A stretch of 64,000 nucleotides of DNA from Lysobacter auxotrophicus (GTDB taxonomy: Bacteria > Pseudomonadota > Gammaproteobacteria > Xanthomonadales > Xanthomonadaceae), in assembly GCF_027924565.1 (NCBI RefSeq), contig NZ_AP027041.1, positions 1,426,001 to 1,490,000 on the forward strand, given 5' to 3'. Below, in pieces: positions 17,403 through 25,954 of the stretch. Numbering within the stretch: position 1 is the stretch's first letter; each line of letters opens with the position of its first letter. The translations under genes and the position numbers were made by a program. The notes under the pieces were generated by a model. That model did no database searches and was not told the DNA's origin. It saw nothing but the letters and a program-made list of their open reading frames with translations.

Positions 17403-17432
17403 GTAGCCCGGGTAAGCGAAGCGCACCCGGGG
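17403..17432 (+). repeat. GTAG-headed REP-like palindrome, copy 1
   Basis: It begins GTAGCCCGGGTAAGCG and ends CACCCGGGG. The stem is CCCGGGT/ACCCGGG around an AAGCGAAGCGC loop. A tetranucleotide GTAG at one end of a short stem-loop is the hallmark of the SMAG/REP elements of Stenotrophomonas and its relatives. Copy 2 lies 90 bases on in the opposite orientation. Confidence 0.85.
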
Positions 17433-17442
17433 ACGCGGCCAC

Positions 17443-17480
17443 CTTTCCCCACGGGAGAGGGGTTGGGGTGAGGGGCGGGG
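17443..17480 (+). repeat. GGGAGAGGGG-type repeat, copy 1 (imperfect stem)
   Basis: It carries CCCCACGGGAGAGGGG followed by TTGGGGTGAGGGGCGGG. The left stem arm is degenerate compared with the copy at 17593. Confidence 0.75.
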
Positions 17481-17522
17481 CGTGCGATCACGCTGGAACC
17501 TGCCGTGCCTTCTCGACGAAAG

Positions 17523-17552
17523 CCCCGGGTGCGCTTCGCTTACCCGGGCTAC
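17523..17552 (-). repeat. GTAG-headed REP-like palindrome, copy 2 (inverted)
   Basis: It is the exact reverse complement of the 30-base element at 17403-17432. The pair can fold into one long cruciform with a 90-base loop that contains the GGGAGAGGGG element. Confidence 0.85.
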
Positions 17553-17592
17553 AAGAGCCAAGTCCGAGCCTCGCCGATGCCGATGCTGTCAG

Positions 17593-17632
17593 CCCCTCTC
17601 CCCACGGGAGAGGGGTTGGGGTGAGGGGCGGG
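17593..17632 (+). repeat. GGGAGAGGGG-type repeat, copy 2 (perfect 10-bp stem)
   Basis: CCCCTCTCCC (17593-17602) and GGGAGAGGGG (17606-17615) form a perfect 10-bp stem around CAC, followed by the shared TTGGGGTGAGGGGCGGG tail. A reverse-orientation relative lies near 38573-38602. Confidence 0.8.
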
Positions 17633-17708
17633 ACAGGCGACCACGCCGGCACTCGCCGCGCGTCGCACAGCGCACAACGCACAACGCAACCCGTCCCAAG
17701 GCTACGCT

Positions 17709-19541
17709 CTAAGACTTCCGCCCACGCCCCTTCCGCATCGCCGCCGCCACGCCCGCTGTCAGCAGCGACGCCGCAGCGAGCGTGCCGATTATCAGCGCCG
17801 AGCCCTGCCGCGGCGCGGATGCGCCGGAGGTGTCGTTCGACGCGTTGCCTTCCACCTTCGCCGGCGCAGCTTTCGAACCCTCCGGCGGCGGCGACGCAGG
17901 CGCCGATGCCTGGCCGCCCTGGTACTCGATCGCGCCGATGTCCGCCGCGGCGCCCATCGGGCGCGACTGGCGCAGGAAGTCCGACGTCACGCTCGTGTTC
18001 TGCGTCGCATGGTCGATTAGCGGGCTGCCGGCGAGCGGGGCGGGGTCGAAGTTCGCTATGTCGAGGCTCGCGATCTTCGGTTCGCGCCCGCACACGTTGC
18101 CCGGCGGGCACATGTCGTCCTTGACGTTCCAGAACGCGTTGCCGTCGAAGTTCACCACCGCGGTGCTGTCGTCGGCGTAATGCGCGCAGCTGCGCATGTC
18201 GCCGTCGCTGGCGGTGACGTCCTTCTGGCCGATCAGCGCGTTGTTGTAGATGTCCACGCGCGAGGTCTGGTTGCCGCCCGCGGTGAGGATCAGGCAATCG
18301 CCCTCGCCGGTGATGGTGTTGTGCCGCACGGTCGCGGTCTGCTTGGGGCCGACGCCGATCGACAGCGCGTTGCCGTATGCGCGGCACATGTCGCCGTCGC
18401 TCATTTCGTATTTCTTGTGGAAGTACGCGCACTGGCCGACGATCACCGAGTTCTCGATCAGCGCGTTGCCGGCGGTCTTCACCTGGTTGCCCGCGTTCGC
18501 GGCGGCGTACACGCGGCGCACGACGACCGTGGCGGTCTTCGATTCATCGGTGTAGAGCAGGTCCAGGCCGTCGGAGGTGTTGTGGTGGATGCGCGAATCC
18601 TCCACCAGCCAGTGCCCGTCGGTCTTGCCGGTGCCCAGGCCGTCGCCGTAGCCACCTTCCTCCTGCGCCCAGCACGCGAACGGCTCGCCGGTCTGCCAGT
18701 GCTCGGCGCAGCCGTTCCAGGCGATTTCCACGTTGCGGAACACGATGTCGCCGTCGTTGGAGCTCTCGCCTTCCCCAACGTCGCCATCCCATCCCGCCCA
18801 GCCGTTGGCGTGGATGCGCACGCGTTCGATCGTCCAGTCGCGCAGGCCGCCCGCCATCACGCCGCGGCCGGACAGACCGTGGATGTTGAGATCGTGCAGC
18901 CACACGTTCCTCGAGCGTTTCGCACCGATGCCGATCGACGCCCACTGGCCGAACGGCGGCGCGTCGCGTTCGCAACGCACTTCGTCGTTGGCATGGAATT
19001 CCACGCAGTCGCTCTTGTCGGTGATTTCCAGGCAACCGACCTCGACGTTGTCGGCGTCCTGCAGGTTGAACACGAGGTCGACGCGGTTGGTGCCCCACAG
19101 TCTGGGCGGCGCCTTGCAGCCGGCGTCGAACCCCGCACCGAGGATGCGCGTGCGCTGCTGCGGCGTGCCGCTCGGCGGCGCGGCCGGATAGCAGTCGTAC
19201 GGCGAGGAACGGTCGCAGCGCAGGCTCTTGGTCGAAAGTCCCGGCGATTCCCAGCCGATCATGTAGTCGCCCGGGCCGATGATCAGCGTGTCGCCGCCGT
19301 CGATGCGCGGGCGATCGTTGGTCGGCAGCGCGTAGTTCGGGTGGCTCCACGCGCAATCCACGCCGTTGCCGCTGCCGGGATACGGCGCGTCGGCGCGGCC
19401 GTTGCACTGTTCGTCGGTGCCGCCGTCGGTGCGCACGTAGTAGGTCGTTGCCGCGAACGCGTGCGACGGCAGCACGACCGACGCGACGAGCATCGCGATC
19501 GGCAGGAAGAAGCGAAGGGCGCGAAGCCGCGGGATGGCCAT
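17709..19541 (-). CDS. Secreted right-handed beta-helix protein with C-terminal membrane tail
   Basis: The start is the ATG at 19541, because it is followed at once by a clear signal peptide (MAIPRLRALRFF..., hydrophobic core, SHAFAA cleavage region); this gives 610 residues. The mature part reads like a parallel beta-helix: many repeats of N/D-rich turns and short strands (for example VEVGCLEITD and VWLHDLNIHG), with paired Cys residues suited to the periplasm. Beta-helix proteins of this kind are often polysaccharide lyases or epimerases. The last 35 residues have a Ser/Ala/Pro linker, a hydrophobic segment (SALIIGTLAAASLLTAGVAA) and a basic tail (MRKGRGRKS), resembling a C-terminal sorting or anchor signal but without a PEP motif. 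It lies between the two polysaccharide operons. Function inferred; no catalytic residues identified. Confidence 0.75.
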   Translation of the reverse strand: MAIPRLRALRFFLPIAMLVASVVLPSHAFAATTYYVRTDGGTDEQCNGRADAPYPGSGNGVDCAWSHPNYALPTNDRPRIDGGDTLIIGPGDYMIGWESPGLSTKSLRCDRSSPYDCYPAAPPSGTPQQRTRILGAGFDAGCKAPPRLWGTNRVDLVFNLQDADNVEVGCLEITDKSDCVEFHANDEVRCERDAPPFGQWASIGIGAKRSRNVWLHDLNIHGLSGRGVMAGGLRDWTIERVRIHANGWAGWDGDVGEGESSNDGDIVFRNVEIAWNGCAEHWQTGEPFACWAQEEGGYGDGLGTGKTDGHWLVEDSRIHHNTSDGLDLLYTDESKTATVVVRRVYAAANAGNQVKTAGNALIENSVIVGQCAYFHKKYEMSDGDMCRAYGNALSIGVGPKQTATVRHNTITGEGDCLILTAGGNQTSRVDIYNNALIGQKDVTASDGDMRSCAHYADDSTAVVNFDGNAFWNVKDDMCPPGNVCGREPKIASLDIANFDPAPLAGSPLIDHATQNTSVTSDFLRQSRPMGAAADIGAIEYQGGQASAPASPPPEGSKAAPAKVEGNASNDTSGASAPRQGSALIIGTLAAASLLTAGVAAAMRKGRGRKS

Positions 19542-19656
19542 GGTGTGTTCCGGCGCGGGAAGGGGAGCGGGCGTGCCCGTTACGGTGAAGAACGCGTTGC
19601 GCGGCTGCGTTCGGCCGTGTCGCGTGCGCGGCCTGTTCATGCAAGACTGCGGCGCC

Positions 19657-20403
19657 ATGAGCCACATCCTGCTTTCGCCGATGACCTGGGCCCTGCTGTG
19701 GATGGCGGCGGCGTGGCTCACGTGGACGCGCGCCCGCGCGTGGTGGCGCGCGATGCTGGTCGTCGTCGGTACCGCCATCGTGCTGCTGTGCGCGCCCGTT
19801 GGCGCGAACCGGCTGATCCGCGCGGTGGAGTCCAGCGTGCCCGCATCGGCGCGTTGCACGGCCGCGGATGCCGCATCTCCCATCGTCGTGCTGGCCGGCG
19901 GCCTGCAGGACGAACCGCGCGCGCAGGACGACTACATCGCGCTGACGCCATCGAGCTGGCGACGGTTGCGCGGCGGCGTGGAGCTGTGGCGCCGTGCATC
20001 GCCGGTGTCGATGACGATCGCCGGCGGCGGTCCGTTCGCCATCAGCGAAGCGGCGGTGCTCGGACGGCTCGCGCAGGACTGGGGCGTGCCGGCGCAGTGG
20101 CTGCACGAGGAAACCCGATCGACGACCACGTGGGAAAGCGCGATGGCCCTGCGCGGCACGCTGCCGCCGCGCGTGCGGGTGGTGAGTTCGGCGACGCACT
20201 TGCCGCGTGCGCGCGTGGCGTTCGAAGCGGCCGGCTTCACGCCCTGCATGGTCGCCAGCGATTCGCTGTACGTGCCGATGGGCAGCGTCGGCTACTTCCT
20301 GCCGCAGTTGTCGGCGATGCAGAAAACGCAGATCGCGCTGTACGAGGCGTTGGGCGTGGCGAGTTATCGCTGGAAGGCGAGGGGCGCCGGCGCCAGGCGC
20401 TAG
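19657..20403 (+). CDS. YdcF/SanA/ElyC-family (DUF218) membrane protein
   Basis: The chosen ATG at 19657 gives 248 residues beginning MSHILLSPMTW; an in-frame ATG at 19639 is possible. Two N-terminal membrane segments (about 1-20 and 27-48) are followed by the DUF218 domain: SPIVVLAGG, TTWESA and RVVSSATHLPRARVAFEAAGF. E. coli members (SanA, ElyC) affect envelope integrity and undecaprenyl-linked glycan flux, but the biochemical activity is not settled. Its place between the two polysaccharide operons suggests an envelope-polysaccharide role. Its TAG stop shares the palindrome CTAG with the stop of the convergent glycosyltransferase gene. Confidence 0.82.
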   Translation: MSHILLSPMTWALLWMAAAWLTWTRARAWWRAMLVVVGTAIVLLCAPVGANRLIRAVESSVPASARCTAADAASPIVVLAGGLQDEPRAQDDYIALTPSSWRRLRGGVELWRRASPVSMTIAGGGPFAISEAAVLGRLAQDWGVPAQWLHEETRSTTTWESAMALRGTLPPRVRVVSSATHLPRARVAFEAAGFTPCMVASDSLYVPMGSVGYFLPQLSAMQKTQIALYEALGVASYRWKARGAGARR

Positions 20404-21647
20404 GCCTCGATCGCGTCGAAGTTGCCGACGCCCGCGCGCACCGGTCGCGCACCGCCGGCGACAAGCGGCTCGTACGCCCGCAACAGCCGCGTCCCGATCG
20501 CCTCCCACCCGTACTCGTCTTCCGCCAGGCGCCGCGCCTCGATGCCGAGTTCGGCGACGCGGGAAGGCGATTCCAGCAGCGACAGCACCGCATTCGCGAA
20601 GCCGTCGGCGTCGTCGGCGTACAACGCGCTGTGATCGTGGCGCAGCGCGATGCCTTCGCTGCCCACGCTCGTGGTGACGATCGCCTTGCCCAGCGCCATC
20701 GCCTCCAGCACCTTCAGCCGCGTGCCGCTTCCCGCGCGCAGCGGCACCACGTAGACCGAGGCGTCGTGCACGTGCGGACGCAGGTCGTCGACGAAGCCGG
20801 CGAGATCGACGTGGGCGCGGACCGCGTCCGGTACTTCGAAACCCTCCGCCTTGCCCACCAGCTCGAAACGCGTCGCCGGTCGCCGCGCGAGGATGCGCGG
20901 GAATACCTCGCGCAGGAACCATTCGACGCCATCGCGGTTCGGGAACCAGCCCATCTGCCCGACGAACACCAGCCGGTCGGGGTCGGGCGCGTGCGCCGCC
21001 GGCTGGTTGGTGTGCAGATCCACGCCATTGACGACGACGTGCACGTTGCAGCCCGGCGCCAGTTCGCGAAGCCCCTGCGCGTCGACCTCCGAACACGCCA
21101 GCACCGCGTCGGCGCGTTCGCAGGCGCGGCGCTCGAAGGCTTCCAGCTTGCCCACCTGGCCGGCGAGGAACCGCCGCGCCCACGCGCGTGGTTCGATGCG
21201 TGCTCGCGTGGCGAGCAGGCGATGTTCGACGTTGTGCGCGTTGAGCGTGACGGGCACGCCCTCGGGCACGCAGTCGGCGTGCGCGATCAGCGGCAGCATG
21301 TCGAAATGGACTAGGTCCGCGTCGCGGGCCAGGGCGGTCAATCGTGCACGCAGCGCGGGCGCGTCGTATTTCGCGACGAGGAACGGCGTCGGCGTAAGCA
21401 TGCCGCGCAGCGCCCCGCGCGCGAGTGCGGTGCGCGAGCGTTCGCTCGGGATGCGGAAGGTTTCCACGCGCGCCATGGCGGCATGCAGCGGCGCGGCGTC
21501 GGTCGGCAGGTCGTCGTTGCGCTGGAAGCTGAGCAGCGTCACCTCATGCCTGGAGGCCAGCGCACGCAGCACGTGCCACGCGCGCAGCTGGTGGCCTTCG
21601 CGCGGCGGGAACGGCAAGCGGCTGGTCACGGCGAGGATGCGGGCCAT
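20400..21647 (-). CDS. GT4-like glycosyltransferase, XrtA-locus (TIGR03087-like) type
   Basis: This 415-residue protein starts at an ATG overlapping the GT2 stop (ATGA) and is the last gene of the minus-strand operon. The N-terminus (RILAVTSRLPFPPREGHQLR) and the donor-binding half (LVFVGQMGWFPNRDGVEWFL, VPLRAGSGTRLKVLEAMALGKAIVTTSVGSEG split over about 290-350) fit GT-B retaining glycosyltransferases. The N-terminal pattern PFPP...G...R resembles the glycosyltransferase that recurs in exosortase A polysaccharide loci. It would add a sugar to the lipid-linked repeat unit at the cytoplasmic face. Donor and acceptor cannot be read. Confidence 0.85.
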   Translation of the reverse strand: MARILAVTSRLPFPPREGHQLRAWHVLRALASRHEVTLLSFQRNDDLPTDAAPLHAAMARVETFRIPSERSRTALARGALRGMLTPTPFLVAKYDAPALRARLTALARDADLVHFDMLPLIAHADCVPEGVPVTLNAHNVEHRLLATRARIEPRAWARRFLAGQVGKLEAFERRACERADAVLACSEVDAQGLRELAPGCNVHVVVNGVDLHTNQPAAHAPDPDRLVFVGQMGWFPNRDGVEWFLREVFPRILARRPATRFELVGKAEGFEVPDAVRAHVDLAGFVDDLRPHVHDASVYVVPLRAGSGTRLKVLEAMALGKAIVTTSVGSEGIALRHDHSALYADDADGFANAVLSLLESPSRVAELGIEARRLAEDEYGWEAIGTRLLRAYEPLVAGGARPVRAGVGNFDAIEA

Positions 21648-22780
21648 CAGTGCTTCTTCCACAGGCGCGACGGATCCATCGCCAGCGAGGCCGGCAACGA
21701 CAGCAGCGCGGCGAAGTTCAGCATCACGAAACTGCTCGCGGCCGGCAGCAGCGGCAATCGCGCGGCCAGGCGCGGCAACACGAGGCCGCCCAGCGCGCCC
21801 GCATAGGCGAGCAACTGCAGGCCGAACAGCATCCGGTACACCGGGCCATCGGCGAACGCGCACGCGGCCAACGCGACCAGCAGCGCCCACGGCACGAGCA
21901 GGCGCAGGAACTTGTGCGAGAACCACGCGAAGAACACCGGGTTGCCGAACGGATTCACCAGCCACGGCAAGCGCGCCACGAGTTGCCAGTTGCCGGCAAG
22001 CGTGCGCAGTTTGCGCTGGAATTCCTCGTCGACGCTGTGGCTGGCGCGATCGAACGCGAGTGCGTCGCGCACCATCCACACGCGATGGCCCGAGCGCAGC
22101 ACGTGCAGCGGCATCCACATGTCGTCGAGCACGGTGCCGGCGGGAATCGACACGAACAGCGTGCGGCGCAGTGCGTGGATCGAGCCGCTCACGCCATGCA
22201 GCCAGCCCAGGCGCGCCTCGTCCGAACGCAGGCGTTTTTCCATGCGCCAGTACAGGCCGACGCCTTCGCCGGTGCCGTGGTCGGCCGCGGCGATCACCAG
22301 CTCGCCGCTCACGGCGCCGACGGCGGGATCGGCGAACGGCGCGCACAACGCGCGCAGGGCGCCGGGCGAGAAGCGCTGGCGGACATCGGTGAACGCCACC
22401 AACGGGGTGTCGACATGGCCCAGCGCGAGCGTCAGCGCCGCGGCCTTGCCGACGTTGTGCGGCAGATCGAGCACGCGCACGCGCTCGTCGTGGACGGAGG
22501 CCGCGGCCCGCGCGGTGCCGTCGCGGCTGCCGTCACTGACGACCAGCACCTGCAGGCGATCGGCGGGATAGTCCTGCATCAGGATGTCGCGCACGCGCGC
22601 GGCGATGCGTGCTTCCTCGTCGAACGCGGCGACGACGACGGTGACGTGCTCGCAGTCATCGGCGTCCTGGAACGGCGCGTGCCCGTAGCGCCGCGCCAGC
22701 AGAGCGGCGAGCAGCGGATACCCCGCGTAGGCCCACGCGACCAGCGCGATGCACGACCAGAACAGCAGCGCGGCGGTCAC
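21647..22780 (-). CDS. GT2-family membrane glycosyltransferase
   Basis: The start is a GTG that overlaps the previous stop (GTGA); 377 residues. There is one N-terminal membrane segment (LLFWSCIALVAWAYAGYPLL), then a GT2 catalytic domain: VTVVVAAFDEE, VLVVSDGSRDGT, the metal-site region FTDVRQ, GVSGSIHALRR, and DDMWMPL as the acceptor-side acidic motif. Three or four C-terminal membrane segments follow the catalytic domain. The architecture fits processive or membrane-associated GT2 enzymes (ExoU/EpsF-like). It lies in the polysaccharide operon and probably extends the repeat unit; the sugar is unknown. Confidence 0.88.
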   Translation of the reverse strand: MTAALLFWSCIALVAWAYAGYPLLAALLARRYGHAPFQDADDCEHVTVVVAAFDEEARIAARVRDILMQDYPADRLQVLVVSDGSRDGTARAAASVHDERVRVLDLPHNVGKAAALTLALGHVDTPLVAFTDVRQRFSPGALRALCAPFADPAVGAVSGELVIAAADHGTGEGVGLYWRMEKRLRSDEARLGWLHGVSGSIHALRRTLFVSIPAGTVLDDMWMPLHVLRSGHRVWMVRDALAFDRASHSVDEEFQRKLRTLAGNWQLVARLPWLVNPFGNPVFFAWFSHKFLRLLVPWALLVALAACAFADGPVYRMLFGLQLLAYAGALGGLVLPRLAARLPLLPAASSFVMLNFAALLSLPASLAMDPSRLWKKH

Positions 22781-23538
22781 AGCAGGCGCTCGCGCAGGCG
22801 CTGGTAGCCGCCATTGCCGAGCACGCGCTTGGGCAGCGCGAGCGCCGCATGCCGCGCCTGCATCCAGCGCGCCGGCAGTCCGCGCCAGTGCACCAGCGCA
22901 GCGAAATCGTCGAGCGACAGGTTGCGCGTCACCGGCAGGCGTTGCAGCCACGCATCCGTGCGCCGGCGCTTGTTCGGCCCGGGTACCGAACCGAGCAGAT
23001 GGCGATAGCCCAGCTGCTGCGCCGCGAGCAGTTCGCGTTCGCCGCCGCGTCCGCCGGGCAACGCGATCGACTCGATGGCGCGCCCGCAGATCTGCTGCAA
23101 CCGGCTGCGGCTGTCGTCCAGTTCGGCGTGCAACTGCGCGAGGTCGAGATCGGAGAGGAACGAATGCGTGCGCCCGTGCGAACCGATGCCCATGCCGTGC
23201 GCGGCGAGGCGGCGGATGTCGTCCGGCGCGAGCATGCCGCACTGGCCGATGAAATCGGTGGTGACGAAGAACTCCGCGCGCAGGCCGCGTTCGAGCAGCA
23301 GCGGCAACGCGACCTCGACGTTGGACACGTCGCCATCATCGAAGGTGATGATCACGTCGCGCGCGTTGCCGGACGCGAGCGCATCGTCGAGCAGCGGCAC
23401 GCGATGGCCCTGCTGCACCAGCCAGTCGAGCTGCCGCGCGAACATCTCCGGATGCACGCTGTAGACGGGGTCGAACCGGCCGCGCGAGGACTCCTCGCGG
23501 TGCAGGCCGTGGTACATGAGGATCGGCAGCGTGCCCAT
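22777..23538 (-). CDS. Polysaccharide deacetylase (NodB homology), 253 aa
   Basis: A NodB-type domain starts almost at residue 1 (MGTLPILMYHGLH). TFDDGD (about 64-69) supplies the catalytic Asp and metal Asp, and SHGRTH (about 119-124) the metal His pair. LPGGRGG may be the third motif. No signal peptide is seen, unlike many periplasmic members, so it may act on the cytoplasmic face or be exported another way. It removes N- or O-acetyl groups from glycans in the family. Its stop overlaps the GT2 start. A second deacetylase precedes it by 23 bases. Confidence 0.88.
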   Translation of the reverse strand: MGTLPILMYHGLHREESSRGRFDPVYSVHPEMFARQLDWLVQQGHRVPLLDDALASGNARDVIITFDDGDVSNVEVALPLLLERGLRAEFFVTTDFIGQCGMLAPDDIRRLAAHGMGIGSHGRTHSFLSDLDLAQLHAELDDSRSRLQQICGRAIESIALPGGRGGERELLAAQQLGYRHLLGSVPGPNKRRRTDAWLQRLPVTRNLSLDDFAALVHWRGLPARWMQARHAALALPKRVLGNGGYQRLRERLL

Positions 23539-23561
23539 GGCGAGGTCTCAGCGAAGTGCGG

Positions 23562-24599
23562 TCATGCAGCGCGCAGTCCGCGCAGCCAGCCGAGCATCCC
23601 GCTCGTCTCGCTGAAGAACAGCGCCTTGGAAAGGCGGCCCGACGGCGAACGGAAACGCGCCTCGTGCACGTTGAAACGCAACAGGCGATACGGATCGGCA
23701 CCCTGACGGTTCACGCCTTCGATGGACGTGGTCGCCGTGGCGAAGCCCGCGTCGCGCACCAGGCGCACATCGCGGTCGCTGAAATCGGCGCGCCCGCCGT
23801 TCGGGTACGCGAAATGGCGCGGCGCGTTGCCCAGTTCGGCGGCGATGCTCGCGCGCGACAGCCCGATTTCCTCGCTGGCCGCGGCGTCGTCGAGCCGGCT
23901 CAGGATCGCGTGGCTGCAGGTGTGGCCGCCGATCTCCACGCCGCCGTCGGCCAGGCGCCGCACGTCGCTCCAGTCGAGCATCTCGCGGTCTTCGTGCGGG
24001 AGCGGGCGAGGGCGCGCCTGCTCGCAGACGTGGTCGACCCAGGCTTCCAGCTCGGCCGGTTCCAGCGTCTTCAGGCGCGGCGGGAGCAGTTCGTACAGGC
24101 GGTTGCGATCGTCGCGTAGCGACAGATCGAAGTGGCCCAGCCCAAGCCCGCCAAGATCGATCTGGTCGCGGCTGCGCGATTCCACCGCATGCACGAGGCG
24201 GTACGCCCAGATCGGCTCGCCGCCGATGTGGCCCGTTGCGACGTAGACCACCGCCGGCACCGGGCCGCCGAGGCTGGCGTCGATCAGCCCGAGGTTGTCG
24301 CGGTAGCCGTCGTCGAAGGTGAGTGCGTAGTGGATCTTCTGCGCGCGCTCCGGCGCGAGCGAACGCAGGCCGTCGTCCAGCCCGACCAGCGCATTGCGCG
24401 TGCGCAGCCACGCCAGCATCTGCCGCAGCTGCGTGCGCGAGACGCTGAGCGGGAACGGATCGTGGTCCTCGCGCAGGCGGTGCAGCATCAGGATCACCAG
24501 CCCGGCGCCGCTGACCCGGCGGTAGAGGCCGTCGAGCCCGCTGTAGTGGCTGCACAGCGCGAGCGAGTAACGCAGCCAGGTGCGAAGCAGGGCGGTCAT
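23562..24599 (-). CDS. Polysaccharide deacetylase, 345 aa
   Basis: The ATG overlaps the stop of the polymerase gene (ATGA). A hydrophobic N-terminus without a clear cleavage site is followed by GLVILMLHRL, TFDDGYRDN (about 93-101) carrying the catalytic/metal Asp pair, and EIGGHTCSHAIL (about 225) with the metal His residues. FAYPNGG is the conserved third motif. The long insert between motifs 1 and 2 is typical of deacetylases found in polysaccharide loci. It is distinct in length and sequence from the 253-residue neighbour, so two different acetyl positions may be trimmed. Confidence 0.88.
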   Translation of the reverse strand: MTALLRTWLRYSLALCSHYSGLDGLYRRVSGAGLVILMLHRLREDHDPFPLSVSRTQLRQMLAWLRTRNALVGLDDGLRSLAPERAQKIHYALTFDDGYRDNLGLIDASLGGPVPAVVYVATGHIGGEPIWAYRLVHAVESRSRDQIDLGGLGLGHFDLSLRDDRNRLYELLPPRLKTLEPAELEAWVDHVCEQARPRPLPHEDREMLDWSDVRRLADGGVEIGGHTCSHAILSRLDDAAASEEIGLSRASIAAELGNAPRHFAYPNGGRADFSDRDVRLVRDAGFATATTSIEGVNRQGADPYRLLRFNVHEARFRSPSGRLSKALFFSETSGMLGWLRGLRAA

Positions 24600-25954
24600 C
24601 GTGCGGAATCCTCCGGCGGCAGGTGGCGCGCCTTCACCACCAGGCCCATGTAGGCCCAGAAGTAGGCGATTACCGGGTAATACGTAAAACGGTCGCCGAA
24701 GAGGTTGGCGATGACCATCGACACCCACGCGCCCATCATTCCCAGGGCCAGCGCATACCGCCAGGTGCCGGTCCGCGCCTCGCGCACCTCGCGCATCGCC
24801 GTGCGCAGCACCGCGATCAGGATGCCCAGCAGTGCGATGGCGCCAAGCACGCCACCTTCGCTCAGGGTGCGGATGTAGAGGTTGTGCGTGTCGCGGCCGT
24901 AGGGGTTGATCTCGCGGTGGTGGAAGGTGTGGTAGCCGGTGCCCACCACCGGGTTGCGCAGGAAGTTCGCCCACGCGATCTTCCAGTATTCGATGCGCAG
25001 CTCGGTGCTCTCGTCGCGCTTGCCTTCCTCCACCGTCGTGCTGTCGAAGCGTTCGACGACCGACGCCGGCAGCACCGCCGGCAGCACCACCACCGCCAGG
25101 CACAGCGGCAGGATCAGCTTCAGCCGCCCGCGCCAGACCATGATGACCACCACCATGCCCATGATCAGGCTGATGTACGCCGTGCGCGAGTACGCATAGA
25201 GCACGCCGACGATCATGCAGCCGATGCCGCCCATCAGCACGATCTTCCACTTGCGCGACAGCCGGCACGCGAGCAGCAGCGCGAACAGCACCACCGCGAC
25301 GGTCACGCAGAACGCGGCGAATTCGTTGGCGCCCAGCAGCGCGAAGGTGCCGCTGATGCGCAGGTCGTCGGTGTAGTGCGTGCTGGCGACGCTGCGGTGC
25401 TGGTTCCACACCACCTTGGCGATGTACGGCAGCGGCAGCAGCGTGGCGAGCACGACCAGGCGCACGCCGTTCCAGTCGCGCACGCTCATCTGCACGACGT
25501 AGATGACGAACAGCCCGACCATGTGGTCCTTGAGCTGGTTGAAGTGGTTGGTCGGATCGTCCACGAAGTGGAAGCCGATCAGAAGCGACAGCGTCATGTA
25601 GATCGCGTAGACCGCCGTCCAGGTGTTCATCGGCTCGTTCGGCGCGAGCTTGCCGCCCTGCGCCATGGCCGTGAACAGCGAGATCAGGAACATCACGTTG
25701 AGGAAATTGAAGCCGCCGCCGATGTTGGGCAGGTAGCCGGCGGTGATGTTCTGCAGCGGCAGCAGGATCAGGAACGCGAACAGCGGCCAGTTGCGTGGCG
25801 CGCGCGTGGTCGCCCGCGCGGACGCCTGCGCGGTGTCGGCCGAACCGGGCACGACCGGCAGGCGCGTGCGCGTGGCCGAGGGCATCGCGCCGCGCAGCGC
25901 TTTCGCCGCGAGCGGGAAGCGCGAACCGCCGGCGTCAGGATGCGCGCCGCGCAT
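24596..25954 (-). CDS. Wzy-like O-antigen ligase/polymerase family membrane protein
   Basis: From the ATG at 25954 the protein has 452 residues; the ATG at 25885 would shorten a non-conserved basic N-terminus by 23 residues and is equally possible. About ten to twelve membrane segments flank one large periplasmic loop (about 290-350) that carries RIEYWKIAWANFLRNPVVG and GYHTFHHREIN...THNLYI, the loop pattern of the Wzy_C/O-antigen ligase family. It is expected to polymerise repeat units at the periplasmic face of the inner membrane after flipping. It overlaps the upstream glycosyltransferase gene by 20 bases if the longer start is used. Confidence 0.88.
   Translation of the reverse strand: MRGAHPDAGGSRFPLAAKALRGAMPSATRTRLPVVPGSADTAQASARATTRAPRNWPLFAFLILLPLQNITAGYLPNIGGGFNFLNVMFLISLFTAMAQGGKLAPNEPMNTWTAVYAIYMTLSLLIGFHFVDDPTNHFNQLKDHMVGLFVIYVVQMSVRDWNGVRLVVLATLLPLPYIAKVVWNQHRSVASTHYTDDLRISGTFALLGANEFAAFCVTVAVVLFALLLACRLSRKWKIVLMGGIGCMIVGVLYAYSRTAYISLIMGMVVVIMVWRGRLKLILPLCLAVVVLPAVLPASVVERFDSTTVEEGKRDESTELRIEYWKIAWANFLRNPVVGTGYHTFHHREINPYGRDTHNLYIRTLSEGGVLGAIALLGILIAVLRTAMREVREARTGTWRYALALGMMGAWVSMVIANLFGDRFTYYPVIAYFWAYMGLVVKARHLPPEDSAR

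Larger units (their letters stand above)
17354..17708. other. Intergenic region filled with two interleaved repeat families
   Basis: No gene is seen between the flippase and the convergent beta-helix gene. Two GTAG-headed palindromic elements in opposite orientations alternate with two copies of a roughly 38-base element that has a strong internal hairpin. The stems could terminate transcription from either side, but none is followed by a T run. Confidence 0.7.

Noticed and set aside
17403-17632. CRISPR array
   Set aside because: The repeats are two unrelated palindromic families in alternating orientation, with no regular spacers and no cas genes.
19542-19883. N-terminal extension of the beta-helix protein to 19883
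   Set aside because: It would bury the signal peptide behind about 114 residues and overlap the start of the divergent YdcF-type gene.
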